64,000 bases of DNA from assembly GCF_004365355.1 (NCBI RefSeq), contig NZ_SODP01000001.1:570191-634190 (forward strand), given 5' to 3'. The translations under genes and the position numbers were made by a program. The stretch is from Kribbella pratensis (GTDB taxonomy: Bacteria > Actinomycetota > Actinomycetes > Propionibacteriales > Kribbellaceae). Under the pieces are notes generated by a model. It did not search any database. It was not told the origin of the DNA and worked only from the letters and a program-made list of their open reading frames with translations. Of this stretch, positions 14,619-24,286 are shown piece by piece. Position 1 is the first letter of the stretch. Every line of letters begins with the position of its first letter.

Positions 14619-17600
14619 AGATCGCTGACAAGCTCCTGAACCTGGTGGGGGTCGGCCGCGAGCGCGGCCTGCCGCCACCTCGTCTTGTTGCCATCGCCGA
14701 CGGCCTGCTCGTGACCGAGCGAAGTGCCGAGGCGTGGTTCCTGATTTCGGTGGCGAACACGGACCTGGCCACCGAGTCCGAGCAGGACGCGGCTCTGGAT
14801 GCGGCCGTCAGCGCCGCGGCGACGATCCTCGGCGACAGGCTCAGTCACCTGAAGGTGGTGTGGGGCCGATCGACCGGTCAGGACTACATCGACTCGATGG
14901 CCGGCCATTACCGGCTGGGCGATCACGAGGCATGGGCACAGACCCGGGCGGACCGGATCGACGAGATGCGGATGCCCGAGCGGTACGTCGCCCTCGGCGT
15001 ACATCTCAGTGACCGCGACCCGCGGGCAACCGCGCAGGTGCGAGGTTCGATCAGCGACGCTCTCGGTACGACGTCATGGCGCGTCAGTGCGCGTGAGCTC
15101 GCGCACCTGGACGAGCGGGTGCGCAAGCTCGCTCGTCAGCTCGGTTCGACGGTCTGGCGGGCACACACCGCGCCCGCGGAAGTGATCTCCTGGCTGATCA
15201 GCCGGGAGATGCATCGAGGTGCGGTCGCGGCGCCGCGGCGTGGTCTGATCACGGGTGCTTCGCTGGCTCGGCTGACGTCGGGGCGCGTGGTGCCGTACAC
15301 CGATCATCTGCGGATCTACGACACACGTGGCCAGATCGCGGCGTACACGACTGTTCTGGCGATGACTGACTTCCCTGAGGAGCTCGAGACACCGGGCGCG
15401 GGGGAGTGGCTGCGGACACTGTCGGAGATCAAGGCGATCGACGACGACGGCGAGGAAATCGACGTCACTGTCGAGGCATCTGTCCGCTTTCGGGTGCTGA
15501 CGAAGAAGACCGCGCGCCACCTGGTCGACGAGACCCGGAAGAGCGCGAAGGAGCAGCGCCGCTCGGCCGCGAAGGGTACGGCGGAGGAGACCGCCGACGA
15601 GATCGTGGAGACCGAGCGTGTCATGCGTGAGGTCAAGCGCGACATCAACCGGAGTGGTCTGACGCTGGTCGAGGACCACCCGCGGTTGCTGGTCAGCGCG
15701 GACACGCGTGAGGACTTGGAAGCCTATGTAGACGCGGTTATCGCGCACTATGCGGACCGTGGCATCACTGTGGCCGCCGGTGCTGACGAGCAGCGCGACC
15801 TGTGGCTGGAGTCGTTGCCAGGCGACCAGTTGCGGGTGCCGGATCTGGGACATGTGCGGGAGTCGACCGCGTTCTTCGGGTCCTGGTTTTGGGGCGGTGC
15901 GTCGATCGGTGACGCGACCGGTCCGGCCATTGGCTATCTGACAGGCTCGACGCCTGGTCTGGTTCGGTTCGACGCGGCTGCTGGTTCAGCTCTTGGTGAC
16001 GCGACGACGACGCTCTTCCTGGGCCGGTCTGGTCGAGGCAAGACGACTGCAGCGATGCTGGGCGGTCTGGACTCCGCCTTCGCCGGCGCTTGGGTGCCGT
16101 TGCTGGACCTGAAGGGCGATGCCGCGGGTGTATCCGCCGTCGCCGCCGAGTACGGCGTACCGACCGCTGTCATTGAGATCACCGCGCAGTTCTCCGGTGC
16201 CGCGGACCTGCTGCGCGTGCTGCCTGTTGACGATGCGCTGCTGCAGGCGCCGTCGCAGCTCATGCTTCTCCTGCCGCCGCATCTGCGTGGTGCGGCCGAG
16301 GCTCCGGTTATGGCAGCGACCCGCGCCGAGATCCAGTCGCCGGATCCGTCGTCGTGGGGCGTCATCCAGCGGCTGTGCGCTTCCGACTCGGAGACCGTGC
16401 GTACGGTCGGCTTCGCGTTGCGCGACCTGGTCGAGACCGGCCTCGGCTCGGTCGTCGCCGGCCCGCCATCCGGCCTCTCGTCGCTGACCACGAACCCGGG
16501 TCTCTGGGTCGTTCAGATGCCGGGCCTCACGCTGCCGTCGCCCGAGTCGGCGCCCGAGTCCTGGTCCCCGATCGAACGTGTCGGCATGGCCTGCCTCCGT
16601 GGCTGCCTCGCCTGGATGGTCCGTACGACGGGCCGCCGCGAGTTCCGCGGCCGCTCCAAGGTCGTCATCGTTCCCGAGGTCCACCTGCTGACGAAGACCC
16701 CGGACGGCGCGTCCTTCCTGGACTACATCGCCCGTGTCGGCCGCGCGCTGGGTGCCTCACTGGTCCTGGACACGCAGGACCCGGCCAGCATCTTGAAGCT
16801 TCCTGGTCTGGTCGAGCAGATCACGACCCTGTTCGCGTTCAGCCTGCGTTCCCGCGAGCAGGTCGATTCACTGCTGGAACTGCTGGGCCGTCCGCAGACC
16901 GCGCCGTACCAAACCCTGGTCCGCGGCATCAACACCGCCGCCAACGGCAAGTCCATCCGCCACGGCCACTGCATCATGCGCGACCGCTGGGACGAGGTAG
17001 CCACCGTCCAGATCGACATCCCCAGCCAACGCGTAGCAGCCCTCCTCCGCACCACTCCCGAATCCGAACACGCCAACACCCCCGCCCAACCCGCCCTTCC
17101 CACCGCACCCCCCGAAGACCCGTTCGCCGACGACGAAGACCTCTACGAACCAGCCGCCACCGCCGCCGCCCAATCCGAAGCCCACACCCAGACACCCACC
17201 TACGCCGGCCCTCCGGCCGCACCTAACGGCAATGGGCCGTACGGCGGCGCTCCGGTACCGCCTAACGGCGATGGATCGTACGGCGGTGGTCCGGCCACGC
17301 CGACTGGCGATGCGTACAGCGGCGCTCCTGCTGCGCCCAACGGCAATGCGTACAGCAGCGCTCCTGCTGCACCTAACGGGAATGCGTCGTACGGCAGCAG
17401 TCAGGCCGCGCCGAACGGCAACGGGTCCTACGGCGGCACCCCTGGCACGCCTCAGAACGGCGTACCTGCGACCCTGAACGGCGGCGCCCAAACCATGGCC
17501 CCGCAGCAGGCCACTCAGCCGGCTGCGCCCCCAGCTCAGCAACCAACCGCCCAGCCGCCGCAGCCGGGCACACCTGCCCAATCAGCGCCGTCACCACAAG

Positions 17601-17917
17601 CGCAGCCGGGAACCCCCGCCTCCACACCCACGACCCCCTCGCAGGCAGAGGAATCCGCGCAGGTCCCGGTAGCCCAGCAAAACGGCCACCCACCAACCCC
17701 CAACGGGCAGGGCCAAGATCCCGAGAACAGCCACACCCAGCCCAACGGCCAGCACCCCCAGCGCTACGACCGCCGCACCCTCCGCCACGACTCCCCGATC
17801 GGCCCCGACGAGGTCTACGACCAAGAAGCCGACGAGGCCGCCTACAACGAAGCCATGTACCCCGCCCACCCCGACGACCCAGACCGCCCCACCGGCAACA
17901 AGGAGCACGTCGCATGA
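14615..17917 (+). CDS. VirB4-type secretion ATPase with long disordered tail
   Basis: 1,100 residues. Energises a type IV-like channel at the inner membrane. Walker A is LGRSGRGKTT at about residues 467-476, Walker B KVVIVPEVHLL at about 682-692. The N-terminal 420 residues match the VirB4 N-domain in length. From about residue 828 to the end it becomes a Pro/Asn/Gly/Gln-rich low-complexity tail with repeated APNGNxxYGG-type units, ending in an acidic YDQEADEAAYNEAMYP stretch. That tail is not part of normal VirB4 proteins. Start ATG overlaps the previous stop as ATGA. Confidence 0.88.
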   Translation: MKIADKLLNLVGVGRERGLPPPRLVAIADGLLVTERSAEAWFLISVANTDLATESEQDAALDAAVSAAATILGDRLSHLKVVWGRSTGQDYIDSMAGHYRLGDHEAWAQTRADRIDEMRMPERYVALGVHLSDRDPRATAQVRGSISDALGTTSWRVSARELAHLDERVRKLARQLGSTVWRAHTAPAEVISWLISREMHRGAVAAPRRGLITGASLARLTSGRVVPYTDHLRIYDTRGQIAAYTTVLAMTDFPEELETPGAGEWLRTLSEIKAIDDDGEEIDVTVEASVRFRVLTKKTARHLVDETRKSAKEQRRSAAKGTAEETADEIVETERVMREVKRDINRSGLTLVEDHPRLLVSADTREDLEAYVDAVIAHYADRGITVAAGADEQRDLWLESLPGDQLRVPDLGHVRESTAFFGSWFWGGASIGDATGPAIGYLTGSTPGLVRFDAAAGSALGDATTTLFLGRSGRGKTTAAMLGGLDSAFAGAWVPLLDLKGDAAGVSAVAAEYGVPTAVIEITAQFSGAADLLRVLPVDDALLQAPSQLMLLLPPHLRGAAEAPVMAATRAEIQSPDPSSWGVIQRLCASDSETVRTVGFALRDLVETGLGSVVAGPPSGLSSLTTNPGLWVVQMPGLTLPSPESAPESWSPIERVGMACLRGCLAWMVRTTGRREFRGRSKVVIVPEVHLLTKTPDGASFLDYIARVGRALGASLVLDTQDPASILKLPGLVEQITTLFAFSLRSREQVDSLLELLGRPQTAPYQTLVRGINTAANGKSIRHGHCIMRDRWDEVATVQIDIPSQRVAALLRTTPESEHANTPAQPALPTAPPEDPFADDEDLYEPAATAAAQSEAHTQTPTYAGPPAAPNGNGPYGGAPVPPNGDGSYGGGPATPTGDAYSGAPAAPNGNAYSSAPAAPNGNASYGSSQAAPNGNGSYGGTPGTPQNGVPATLNGGAQTMAPQQATQPAAPPAQQPTAQPPQPGTPAQSAPSPQAQPGTPASTPTTPSQAEESAQVPVAQQNGHPPTPNGQGQDPENSHTQPNGQHPQRYDRRTLRHDSPIGPDEVYDQEADEAAYNEAMYPAHPDDPDRPTGNKEHVA
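17213..17465 (+). repeat. in-gene degenerate repeats coding APNGN/YGG units
   Basis: About six copies of a degenerate unit encoding A-P-x-x-P-N-G-N-x-x-Y-G-G within the VirB4-like tail. Unit length varies between 14 and 18 codons, so the array is not clean at DNA level. Confidence 0.6.
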
Positions 17918-19938
17918 CGTGGCCCCGCCGCCTCCGAACCGCGGCCACCGTCCTCTCCATCTCTTTCGTCATCACAGCTCAGTTCGCCCTGGCTGCCGAC
18001 CCGAAGCCGACGCCTACGACACCGACCGGCTTTGGCGACCTCCTGCCAACTCCCGACCTGACGCATGGCGACACGCGGACGTTGTTCGAACAGTACGGAC
18101 CGATGGTCTATGGGCTCGACTTCGAGAAGAGCATTCGGGACCCCATTGAGGCAGTTTTCAACGGGTACGCGCACATGGTGATGATGTACATCGTCGCTAT
18201 TACGCGGGGTGCGATCTCGGTCGGTTGGTGGTTGTTCTCATTCACCGATGTCAAGCCGCTGACAGAAGCGACATCTACCACCATTGGAGCATCAAGCACT
18301 CAGTTGGTCGGCTGGCTGCTGCCGTCAGCACTGGCGTTCGGAGCGGTGGCTGCGTACACGCAGCGGAAGACGAGTGGTAGCGCGATGGGCCAGTTGGTCT
18401 GGGTGTTCGTCGCAGGCGTGCTCAGCGTCAGCTTTGCGCTGGCGCCAGGAACCTGGCTGCGCGGTGTTGACGGCGCACGTCAACTGGGAGCCGACGCCAT
18501 CATGTCGACCTCTGCTGACGCCATGGGCCCGACCATGCAGAGTCCGTTGCCCTGGCCTGAACCTGGGTTCACAGGTACCTCCAGGGATACGTTGTTGAGG
18601 AAGTCGGCGGACGCCAGTTGGCGTGGGTTCGCAGTGACGCCTTGGTGTATCGCCGAGTTTGGCTCCCTGGAAGCGTGCGGGCGGTACGGCAAGGGAATGC
18701 TGGACGCCGGCACGGACGCAGACGCGAGGTCGAAGTACATTGACTCCGTTATCGCGCCCGCTGAAGGCGGCGATGATGCGCCGACCGTGAAATGGGTCAA
18801 GGGCGACAATGCGTTCGGGCGAATCGCAGTTGTAATGCTCGCGGCCATCGCGGCGACCTTGTTTGCCTTCCTCAACATTTCCTTGGCCTTCACGGCGCTG
18901 ATGGCGTTTGTTGGTTGCCTGCTGCTGCTGGTCGTCGGGGTCTTCTTCGCTTGCCTGTGGATTATTCCGGGCAGGCCACGACAGTGGGGGCTCAACTGGT
19001 TCGAAGCCTTGGTGGGCCTCGTTATCCAGTCTTTCCTCGCAATGTTGGTGTTCGGCACCGCTCTTACTCTGGTGACGGCAGTCTTCAGCCTTACCGGCGT
19101 GCTGGGATGGCTTCCTGTGTCGGGTCTGGCCATCGCAGTTCTGATTGCAGGTTTCAGATTGCGTCGGTTGCTGGACAACCTCACCTCGATGATGCGTCCA
19201 GGTTCAGGAAGCATTCTGCTGGGCGGCCTTGCGCGACGGGGTGCGATGGGCGCCTTCAAACGAATTGTTGGCTCGATGACAAGTCGCAATGCTGCGCCTG
19301 CGATGACGGACCGGAGACGCGACCTTCTCCGAGCAGGAGATGGTGGAGCGCAGCGAGTCTCGTCTGTGCGCGTGTATCGACAGGCTCCTGTGGTTGGTTC
19401 TCTGGCGCGGGGTTCGGGCGGCAGTTCGGCGCACGAGCTCACCTCGGGTGCGAGCGGACGCCGGATGGATGGTCCTGCAGCGAGTCCGAGCGGGGCTGGT
19501 CCCGGCGGTCAGAACGTGGCGGCTGCGGGTGCGGCTACCGGCGCAGCTGGTCGGCTCGCGTCCGCGGCCAACCCGACGCGCACAAGCTCGGGTCTCAACC
19601 TCGCTCGGGCGCGTTCGCAATCGAAGGACGCCGACAGGCGTCCGACGATCACCGTCACCAGTGCGGGAGTCGGAGCCCCGTCCAACTCCTCGTCGGGTGG
19701 AGCACGTCGAGCTGGTGACGCGCAGAAGGCTCGTCATTCGCGGCGGCCTATTCCGGTGCCTTCCAATGATGTCCGCTACGAGCCACGTGCCCACACGCAC
19801 TCCGCGAGCCTGCGCGAAGGTCCGCCGAAGGGACAACGAGTACGACGGAAGGCGTCGACGTCGCAGCCGCGGACGTTCCGGGAGTACTCGGCTGTCACCA
19901 AGGATGGCGTGACGGTGCACGTGCCGACGCGTAGGTGA
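17914..19938 (+). CDS. VirB6/TrbL-like polytopic membrane protein
   Basis: 674 residues. N-terminal signal sequence (residues 1-28, cleavage near AQFALAADP), a periplasmic stretch, then about seven helices between residues 88 and 415, including a long pair IAVVMLAAIAATLFAFL and MAFVGCLLLLVVGVFF. The remaining 240 residues are basic, Ser/Ala/Gly-rich and probably disordered in the cytoplasm. This is the VirB6/TrbL plan: channel core plus soluble tail. ATG overlaps the VirB4-like stop. Base composition of the helix region is slightly less GC-rich than its neighbours. Confidence 0.78.
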   Translation: MTWPRRLRTAATVLSISFVITAQFALAADPKPTPTTPTGFGDLLPTPDLTHGDTRTLFEQYGPMVYGLDFEKSIRDPIEAVFNGYAHMVMMYIVAITRGAISVGWWLFSFTDVKPLTEATSTTIGASSTQLVGWLLPSALAFGAVAAYTQRKTSGSAMGQLVWVFVAGVLSVSFALAPGTWLRGVDGARQLGADAIMSTSADAMGPTMQSPLPWPEPGFTGTSRDTLLRKSADASWRGFAVTPWCIAEFGSLEACGRYGKGMLDAGTDADARSKYIDSVIAPAEGGDDAPTVKWVKGDNAFGRIAVVMLAAIAATLFAFLNISLAFTALMAFVGCLLLLVVGVFFACLWIIPGRPRQWGLNWFEALVGLVIQSFLAMLVFGTALTLVTAVFSLTGVLGWLPVSGLAIAVLIAGFRLRRLLDNLTSMMRPGSGSILLGGLARRGAMGAFKRIVGSMTSRNAAPAMTDRRRDLLRAGDGGAQRVSSVRVYRQAPVVGSLARGSGGSSAHELTSGASGRRMDGPAASPSGAGPGGQNVAAAGAATGAAGRLASAANPTRTSSGLNLARARSQSKDADRRPTITVTSAGVGAPSNSSSGGARRAGDAQKARHSRRPIPVPSNDVRYEPRAHTHSASLREGPPKGQRVRRKASTSQPRTFREYSAVTKDGVTVHVPTRR

Positions 19939-19944
19939 TGCCGG

Positions 19945-20868
19945 ATGGCCCGGAAACCACGATCGCCGCACGACCGCCGCGAGGGCGCGGGTCAGTCGCG
20001 GCATCGCGCACCTGACCCGAGCAGCTCCGAAACGGACCCACGGGACGGTCGGCCGCGTCCGGATGCCCCCGAGGGCTGGCGTTCGCTGATCAGCAACGAC
20101 TACGACTACCCGGAAGAGTTGGACGAACTCCACGGTCGCGACCGACGTCGCGCGAAGAAGAACTGGCGCCGTGACGATCATGCGCAGCGCATGGCCTGGC
20201 TGCGCAATCAACGCCAGGCTGAGCCGACCAGCCCCGCAGCGATCGTGGTCCTCGTCGTTGTCCTGGCCGTGATCATCCTCGGTGTGGGCGGTGGATTGCC
20301 GCGCCTGCTCGGCGGCAAGAGCAAGGACGACGGATCCCCGATCAGCTTGCTGACACCCGGGCGCTCGGTCGTACTCCCGACGGCGCCTTCGACCCAGTCG
20401 AACCAACCCGTCGCTCCCACGAGCTCTGACCTCACAACCCCGCCGCCCCAGACTCAACGACCCGCAGCCGAGGTGACAGCGCTGGCAACCGATGTCGTCG
20501 GCGCCTGGGCGCGAGCCTTCTATACCCGTGATCCGGCAACCGAGTCGTACTCCGAACTCGTCGCGAAATGCGCGAAGTACATGACCGAAGAGGTCGCGTC
20601 GAGCTTCACCGCTGCGGGCGATCCGACGTACGAAGCGCTGAAGAGCGATGGCGGTAAATCGACGGTCCTCGCAGCTCCGGTGACTGCTCCGCCGGCAAAT
20701 GCGCAGGCTCCGGTCGACACTCCCAGCCGCATCACCCGTTTCGTCAAGGTCACCATCAACGTCACCGGCAAACACGCCCAGCGGTTCGACCTACCTCTCC
20801 TCATCACGCTGGCGAACCAGAACGGTCAGTGGGTCATCAGCGACGTGTCGGGCGGTACTGGACCGTGA
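19945..20868 (+). CDS. membrane-anchored secretion-locus protein (VirB8/NTF2-like outer domain)
   Basis: 307 residues. A basic, disordered N-terminus (1-90), one helix (AAIVVLVVVLAVIILGVGGGL, about 94-114), a Pro/Thr-rich spacer, then a folded domain of about 130 residues whose pattern (helical ARAFYTRD... start, later strands with FVKVTINVTG and WVISDVSG) fits an NTF2-like fold. It would be a second bitopic subunit alongside the TcpC-like protein. No catalytic motif. Confidence 0.7.
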   Translation: MARKPRSPHDRREGAGQSRHRAPDPSSSETDPRDGRPRPDAPEGWRSLISNDYDYPEELDELHGRDRRRAKKNWRRDDHAQRMAWLRNQRQAEPTSPAAIVVLVVVLAVIILGVGGGLPRLLGGKSKDDGSPISLLTPGRSVVLPTAPSTQSNQPVAPTSSDLTTPPPQTQRPAAEVTALATDVVGAWARAFYTRDPATESYSELVAKCAKYMTEEVASSFTAAGDPTYEALKSDGGKSTVLAAPVTAPPANAQAPVDTPSRITRFVKVTINVTGKHAQRFDLPLLITLANQNGQWVISDVSGGTGP

Positions 20869-20883
20869 CGGCGGGGGACTGCG

Positions 20884-22029
20884 ATGTTCGACGAGCGTGA
20901 TCTCGGTCGTGGCCTCCTGTCGGTCGCGACGCGAGGATGGTTTGCCAAAGGCGCTGCCGCGCTTGCCGTCATTGGAGTCGCAAGCCTGCTGATGCTTGCT
21001 CCCTTCGGTGGCGGTACGACGAACCAGGCTGCTTGCCCCGCTGGGATTCCCGGCCAGCCCGGCGACCCGAAGCCCAGCGGGTCCCTTCGAGGCACGCAGA
21101 TCGCTTTTGCCAAGTTGATCGACAGCGTTGCGGTGCGGCGAGGCCTACCTGGCAAAGCGACGCTGATCGCTTTGATGACGGCATTGGTGGAGTCGGATCT
21201 CCAGAACCTCACCTATGGTGACGCTGACTCGGTCGGTCTGTTTCAGCAACGGCCAGCGGCAGGCTGGGGCTCGCGGCGTCAGATTTTGAACCCGCGGTAC
21301 GCCGCCAACGCCTTCTTCGGCGGGTCCCAGGCGCCGGATCCGCCCGGCCTCGTGGACATCAACGGCTGGCCCTCGATGGCGCTCGGTGATGCTGCTCAGG
21401 CAGTCCAGGTATCCGCGTTCCCCGACAGGTACGCCGTACGCGAGCAGGAGGCCCGCGAGATCGCCTCCGCAGCCGGCATCGATCTGACCAGAGCTGGGAA
21501 TCCGTACGCCGGCCGCACCGGCGCGCCGGCCGGCGGGTCAGTCGTCGATGGAATGCAAGGCGACGACAACTGCGGTCAGTCGGGCGGATTGACTGCAGGC
21601 AAACCGGTCAACGGCGTCTGGCCGGAGCAGAAGGCGACCGTCACAGACCCGACTGGTACCGGCGGGTTGGTGACGCCGCGTACGGCGGCCTGGGTGGCGG
21701 CGGCGCGCAAGAATCTCGGCAACCTGAGCATGAGCTGCTGGGACGCGCACGCATGGAACCCGACCAGCGATCATCCTCGCGGCCTGGCATGTGACGTGAT
21801 GGTCGGCACGGACGCCAGAAAGTCCGCGCCCGCTCGCGCCCGCGGCGACCAGATCGCGAACTGGGCCGTGACCACCGCCGGCCAGACCGGCGTCCACTAC
21901 GTCATCTGGTACGGCAAGATCTGGTCAGCCCGCCGAGGCACCTGGATCCCCTACAACGGCGGCGGCGTCTACAACCCAACCGACGCCACCGGCGGCCACT
22001 TCGACCACGTCCACGTATCCCTGTACTAA
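20884..22029 (+). CDS. anchored lytic-transglycosylase-like/ARB-07466-like protein
   Basis: 381 residues. A helix at about 19-42 anchors the protein. The next section (about 75-200) has the GLPGKATLIALMTALVESDL and SVGLFQQRP pattern of a lysozyme-like fold, in which the Glu in VESDL would be catalytic. The C-terminal 130 residues end in GGHFDHVHVSLY, as in ARB-07466-like cell-wall domains. A local wall-opening role for the secretion channel is inferred. GGGGGA precedes the ATG by five bases. Confidence 0.75.
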   Translation: MFDERDLGRGLLSVATRGWFAKGAAALAVIGVASLLMLAPFGGGTTNQAACPAGIPGQPGDPKPSGSLRGTQIAFAKLIDSVAVRRGLPGKATLIALMTALVESDLQNLTYGDADSVGLFQQRPAAGWGSRRQILNPRYAANAFFGGSQAPDPPGLVDINGWPSMALGDAAQAVQVSAFPDRYAVREQEAREIASAAGIDLTRAGNPYAGRTGAPAGGSVVDGMQGDDNCGQSGGLTAGKPVNGVWPEQKATVTDPTGTGGLVTPRTAAWVAAARKNLGNLSMSCWDAHAWNPTSDHPRGLACDVMVGTDARKSAPARARGDQIANWAVTTAGQTGVHYVIWYGKIWSARRGTWIPYNGGGVYNPTDATGGHFDHVHVSLY

Positions 22030-22076
22030 TAATGGACGCACCCAACCCGCCCGACCCCGATGAGGAGAACCCCCGG

Positions 22077-23114
22077 ATGGCAGGCTCTGGCGATCCCAAC
22101 GATCCGAACAGCGTTTGGGGTCACGATGCCAGGCAGCAGCAGCCGCCGGCCGGTTTTGGGAGTGCCGCACCGCCACCACAATCTTGGGCGGAGCTCCCGG
22201 CCGGACCGTCGGGTTCCGGCGGCGCGCATCAAGCGCGACGAGTCGAGGTGTCGACTGCGTCGCTCTTGTTGTCAGCCGTGCCCTGGTTCTTCTGGAGCTT
22301 TGCTGTTGTTTCGTGGATCGTCGGAATCATCGGGTTCGGCTGGGGCTGGTTGCTTGTTCTCGTTTGGTTTGCATCGGGCGCAGTTGTCTTCATCCGACCA
22401 GTAGAGGACGCGCTCGCGCGGTATCTCTTCCGTCTGCGACAGCCGACACTGATCGAAGAGCAGCGGTTGCGCCCCATCTGGCGTCAGTTGGCCGACCGGG
22501 CCGGTATACCGGAGAACCGATATGCGATCTGGATCCAGGAGTCGGACGATCCAAACGCGACTCCGACGCCCGGGCACATCATTGCCACCACCCGATGGGC
22601 TTTGTACACGCTGCCGCCGTCACACCTAGAGACCACGCTGGCTCATGAGCTCGGCCACCATCTGGGTGGCCGTGACTGGCTCAGCCTGTTGAGCTTCTGG
22701 TACTCGATACCTGCGCGCTGTGCCTTGATCGGTGTTCGTGCGCTGGGGCGCTTGATGCGCGCCGTGCCTGCCGTCGGATGCGTTGTCATCGGATTCGTGC
22801 TGCTCGGGTATCTAGGAGTGCTACTGGCGGTGCTGACGTTCGATGACAGCCTGACGCTCCCGCTGCTCTTCTTGACCCCACTCGTAGCGCCGCCGATCCT
22901 TGCTTGGCTCAGCCGGCGCGAGGTCCTTCAGGCTGATCGCCGAGCCGCAACCATGGGCTACGGGGCCACGCTGATTCAGGTTCTGTATGGCTGGCAGTTC
23001 CAACATCAGCACGCTCTCGGGCGTGACGCCAGCCGCCGTTCGCACTTCATGGCGAGTGCGCCTTCGCTCCCTGAGAGAGTGCGTGCACTCGAGCAACTAC
23101 AGCAGCGCCCATAA
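22077..23114 (+). CDS. M48 family metalloprotease
   Basis: 345 residues. Two adjacent helices (about 72-115) precede a zinc site HELGHH (HEXXH at about 189-193), with a further pair of helices after it, as in HtpX-like membrane proteases. The chosen ATG has GAGGAG nine bases upstream; an in-frame ATG 45 bases earlier has no ribosome binding site and is the alternative. It follows the secretion-like operon with no gap for a promoter and may process or clear channel components. Substrate unknown. Confidence 0.8.
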   Translation: MAGSGDPNDPNSVWGHDARQQQPPAGFGSAAPPPQSWAELPAGPSGSGGAHQARRVEVSTASLLLSAVPWFFWSFAVVSWIVGIIGFGWGWLLVLVWFASGAVVFIRPVEDALARYLFRLRQPTLIEEQRLRPIWRQLADRAGIPENRYAIWIQESDDPNATPTPGHIIATTRWALYTLPPSHLETTLAHELGHHLGGRDWLSLLSFWYSIPARCALIGVRALGRLMRAVPAVGCVVIGFVLLGYLGVLLAVLTFDDSLTLPLLFLTPLVAPPILAWLSRREVLQADRRAATMGYGATLIQVLYGWQFQHQHALGRDASRRSHFMASAPSLPERVRALEQLQQRP

Positions 23115-23143
23115 CACCCGAGACCCCACGCTGAACGCCTGCT

Positions 23144-24238
23144 CTACTCCTCGATTCGCCTGATTTCGTGGGTGGTGTTGGGGTTTGTGAAGGTTAGGAG
23201 GTTGTGGGCCTCTGATTCGATTGATTGCCAGGCTTTGTGGGGGAGTTTGGTGGTGGGGGTTATTAGTAGGGTGGTTTGGGTTTTGGAGTTGGATTTGGTC
23301 CAGAGGGCTGTGGTGTAGCCGTTGTGGAGGATTGTGCCCCTCGTTAACAGGGTTTGTGGGGGGACGGAACTCGGGGTGGGGGTGAAGCGGGTGCGGTTGG
23401 TGTGGGAGAGGAGGAGGTTGTCGTATTCGGGGAGGAAGCGGGTGGGGGGTTCGGTGTCTTCGGGTGGGAGGGGGAGGTTGGGGAGGTCGTAGAGGGGGCG
23501 GTTGGAGTCGGGGGATGTGTAGGTGCGGAGGTCCAGGCCGTCGAAGATTTCGGTCAGGTGGGTTAAGCCGGACCAGGTCTGGGCGTCGGCTACCGTCGCG
23601 GGGCCGTAGGCGGCCAGGTAGCGGAGGACGAGGTTTTCTAGCGAGGGCTTGGCGCTGATGGGGGAGTTGAGCCAGAGGTCGGCGCTGGTCATGGTGGGGT
23701 TGCCACCTTTGTTCCAGATACCTCGGGGTGGGATCTGGATAGTGGGGAGCAGGCAGCGGACGGCGTGGGCCAGGGCGGCGGGTTCGCGGTCGGGCCAGAG
23801 TTTGCCGAGGTGCTCGCGGAGTTGGACGGCGGTGGCGGGGCTCTGGGTCAGGCGGTCGATGCCGGCCTGGAGTACGGCGTCCATGTCGAGGCCCTCGAGG
23901 CGGTGCCGGCCGTAGGTGATGTTCTGGTAGATCTCGCGGTCCAGCCGGGGCTGGACGAGGGGGCGGAACGCGAGGAAGTCGCGGCTCGAGACCAGGTGGA
24001 TGGTTGCCCGCATCAACGAACCGCGGACTGCCTGGCGGTCCTCCAGGAGTTTGACGAGCTCAGCCGGCTGGAAGTCCTTCAGCCGGGTCCATAGGCCGAC
24101 GTACGGCGCGAGCGGGGCCTGGGCCTGCATGCCGGCCAGGTGCTCGATCGCTTCGAGGGCGGTGGCGTCGTGGCGTTCGAGCAACCATTGGCGGTCGAGC
24201 GTGGCACGGTTCAGTGCCTGCAGGCTCAGCCTCGTCAT
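23144..24238 (-). CDS. AlkZ/HTH_42-family winged-helix protein (putative DNA glycosylase)
   Basis: 364 residues of the HTH_42 family. AlkZ and YcaQ glycosylases of this family use a Q-hydrophobic-Q motif in the first wing; here GMQAQAP gives Q38-A39-Q40 at the same place, so lesion or crosslink excision is plausible. The C-terminal 110 residues are unusually Thr/Pro/Asn-rich and the coding strand there is almost G-free. Possible operon with the downstream-facing genes is not evident. AlkZ-type enzymes often protect producers of genotoxic metabolites; that role here is inference. Confidence 0.8.
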   Translation of the reverse strand: MTRLSLQALNRATLDRQWLLERHDATALEAIEHLAGMQAQAPLAPYVGLWTRLKDFQPAELVKLLEDRQAVRGSLMRATIHLVSSRDFLAFRPLVQPRLDREIYQNITYGRHRLEGLDMDAVLQAGIDRLTQSPATAVQLREHLGKLWPDREPAALAHAVRCLLPTIQIPPRGIWNKGGNPTMTSADLWLNSPISAKPSLENLVLRYLAAYGPATVADAQTWSGLTHLTEIFDGLDLRTYTSPDSNRPLYDLPNLPLPPEDTEPPTRFLPEYDNLLLSHTNRTRFTPTPSSVPPQTLLTRGTILHNGYTTALWTKSNSKTQTTLLITPTTKLPHKAWQSIESEAHNLLTFTNPNTTHEIRRIEE

Positions 24239-24286
24239 GACGTGATCCTCTCCTGGGTGTTGCTACCACGCTAGGAGAGGTAGCGG

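Noticed and set aside
12447..23114. integrative element with attachment sites
   Set aside because: No integrase, no flanking direct repeat and no tRNA at either border; tRNA-Val lies 31 kb away.
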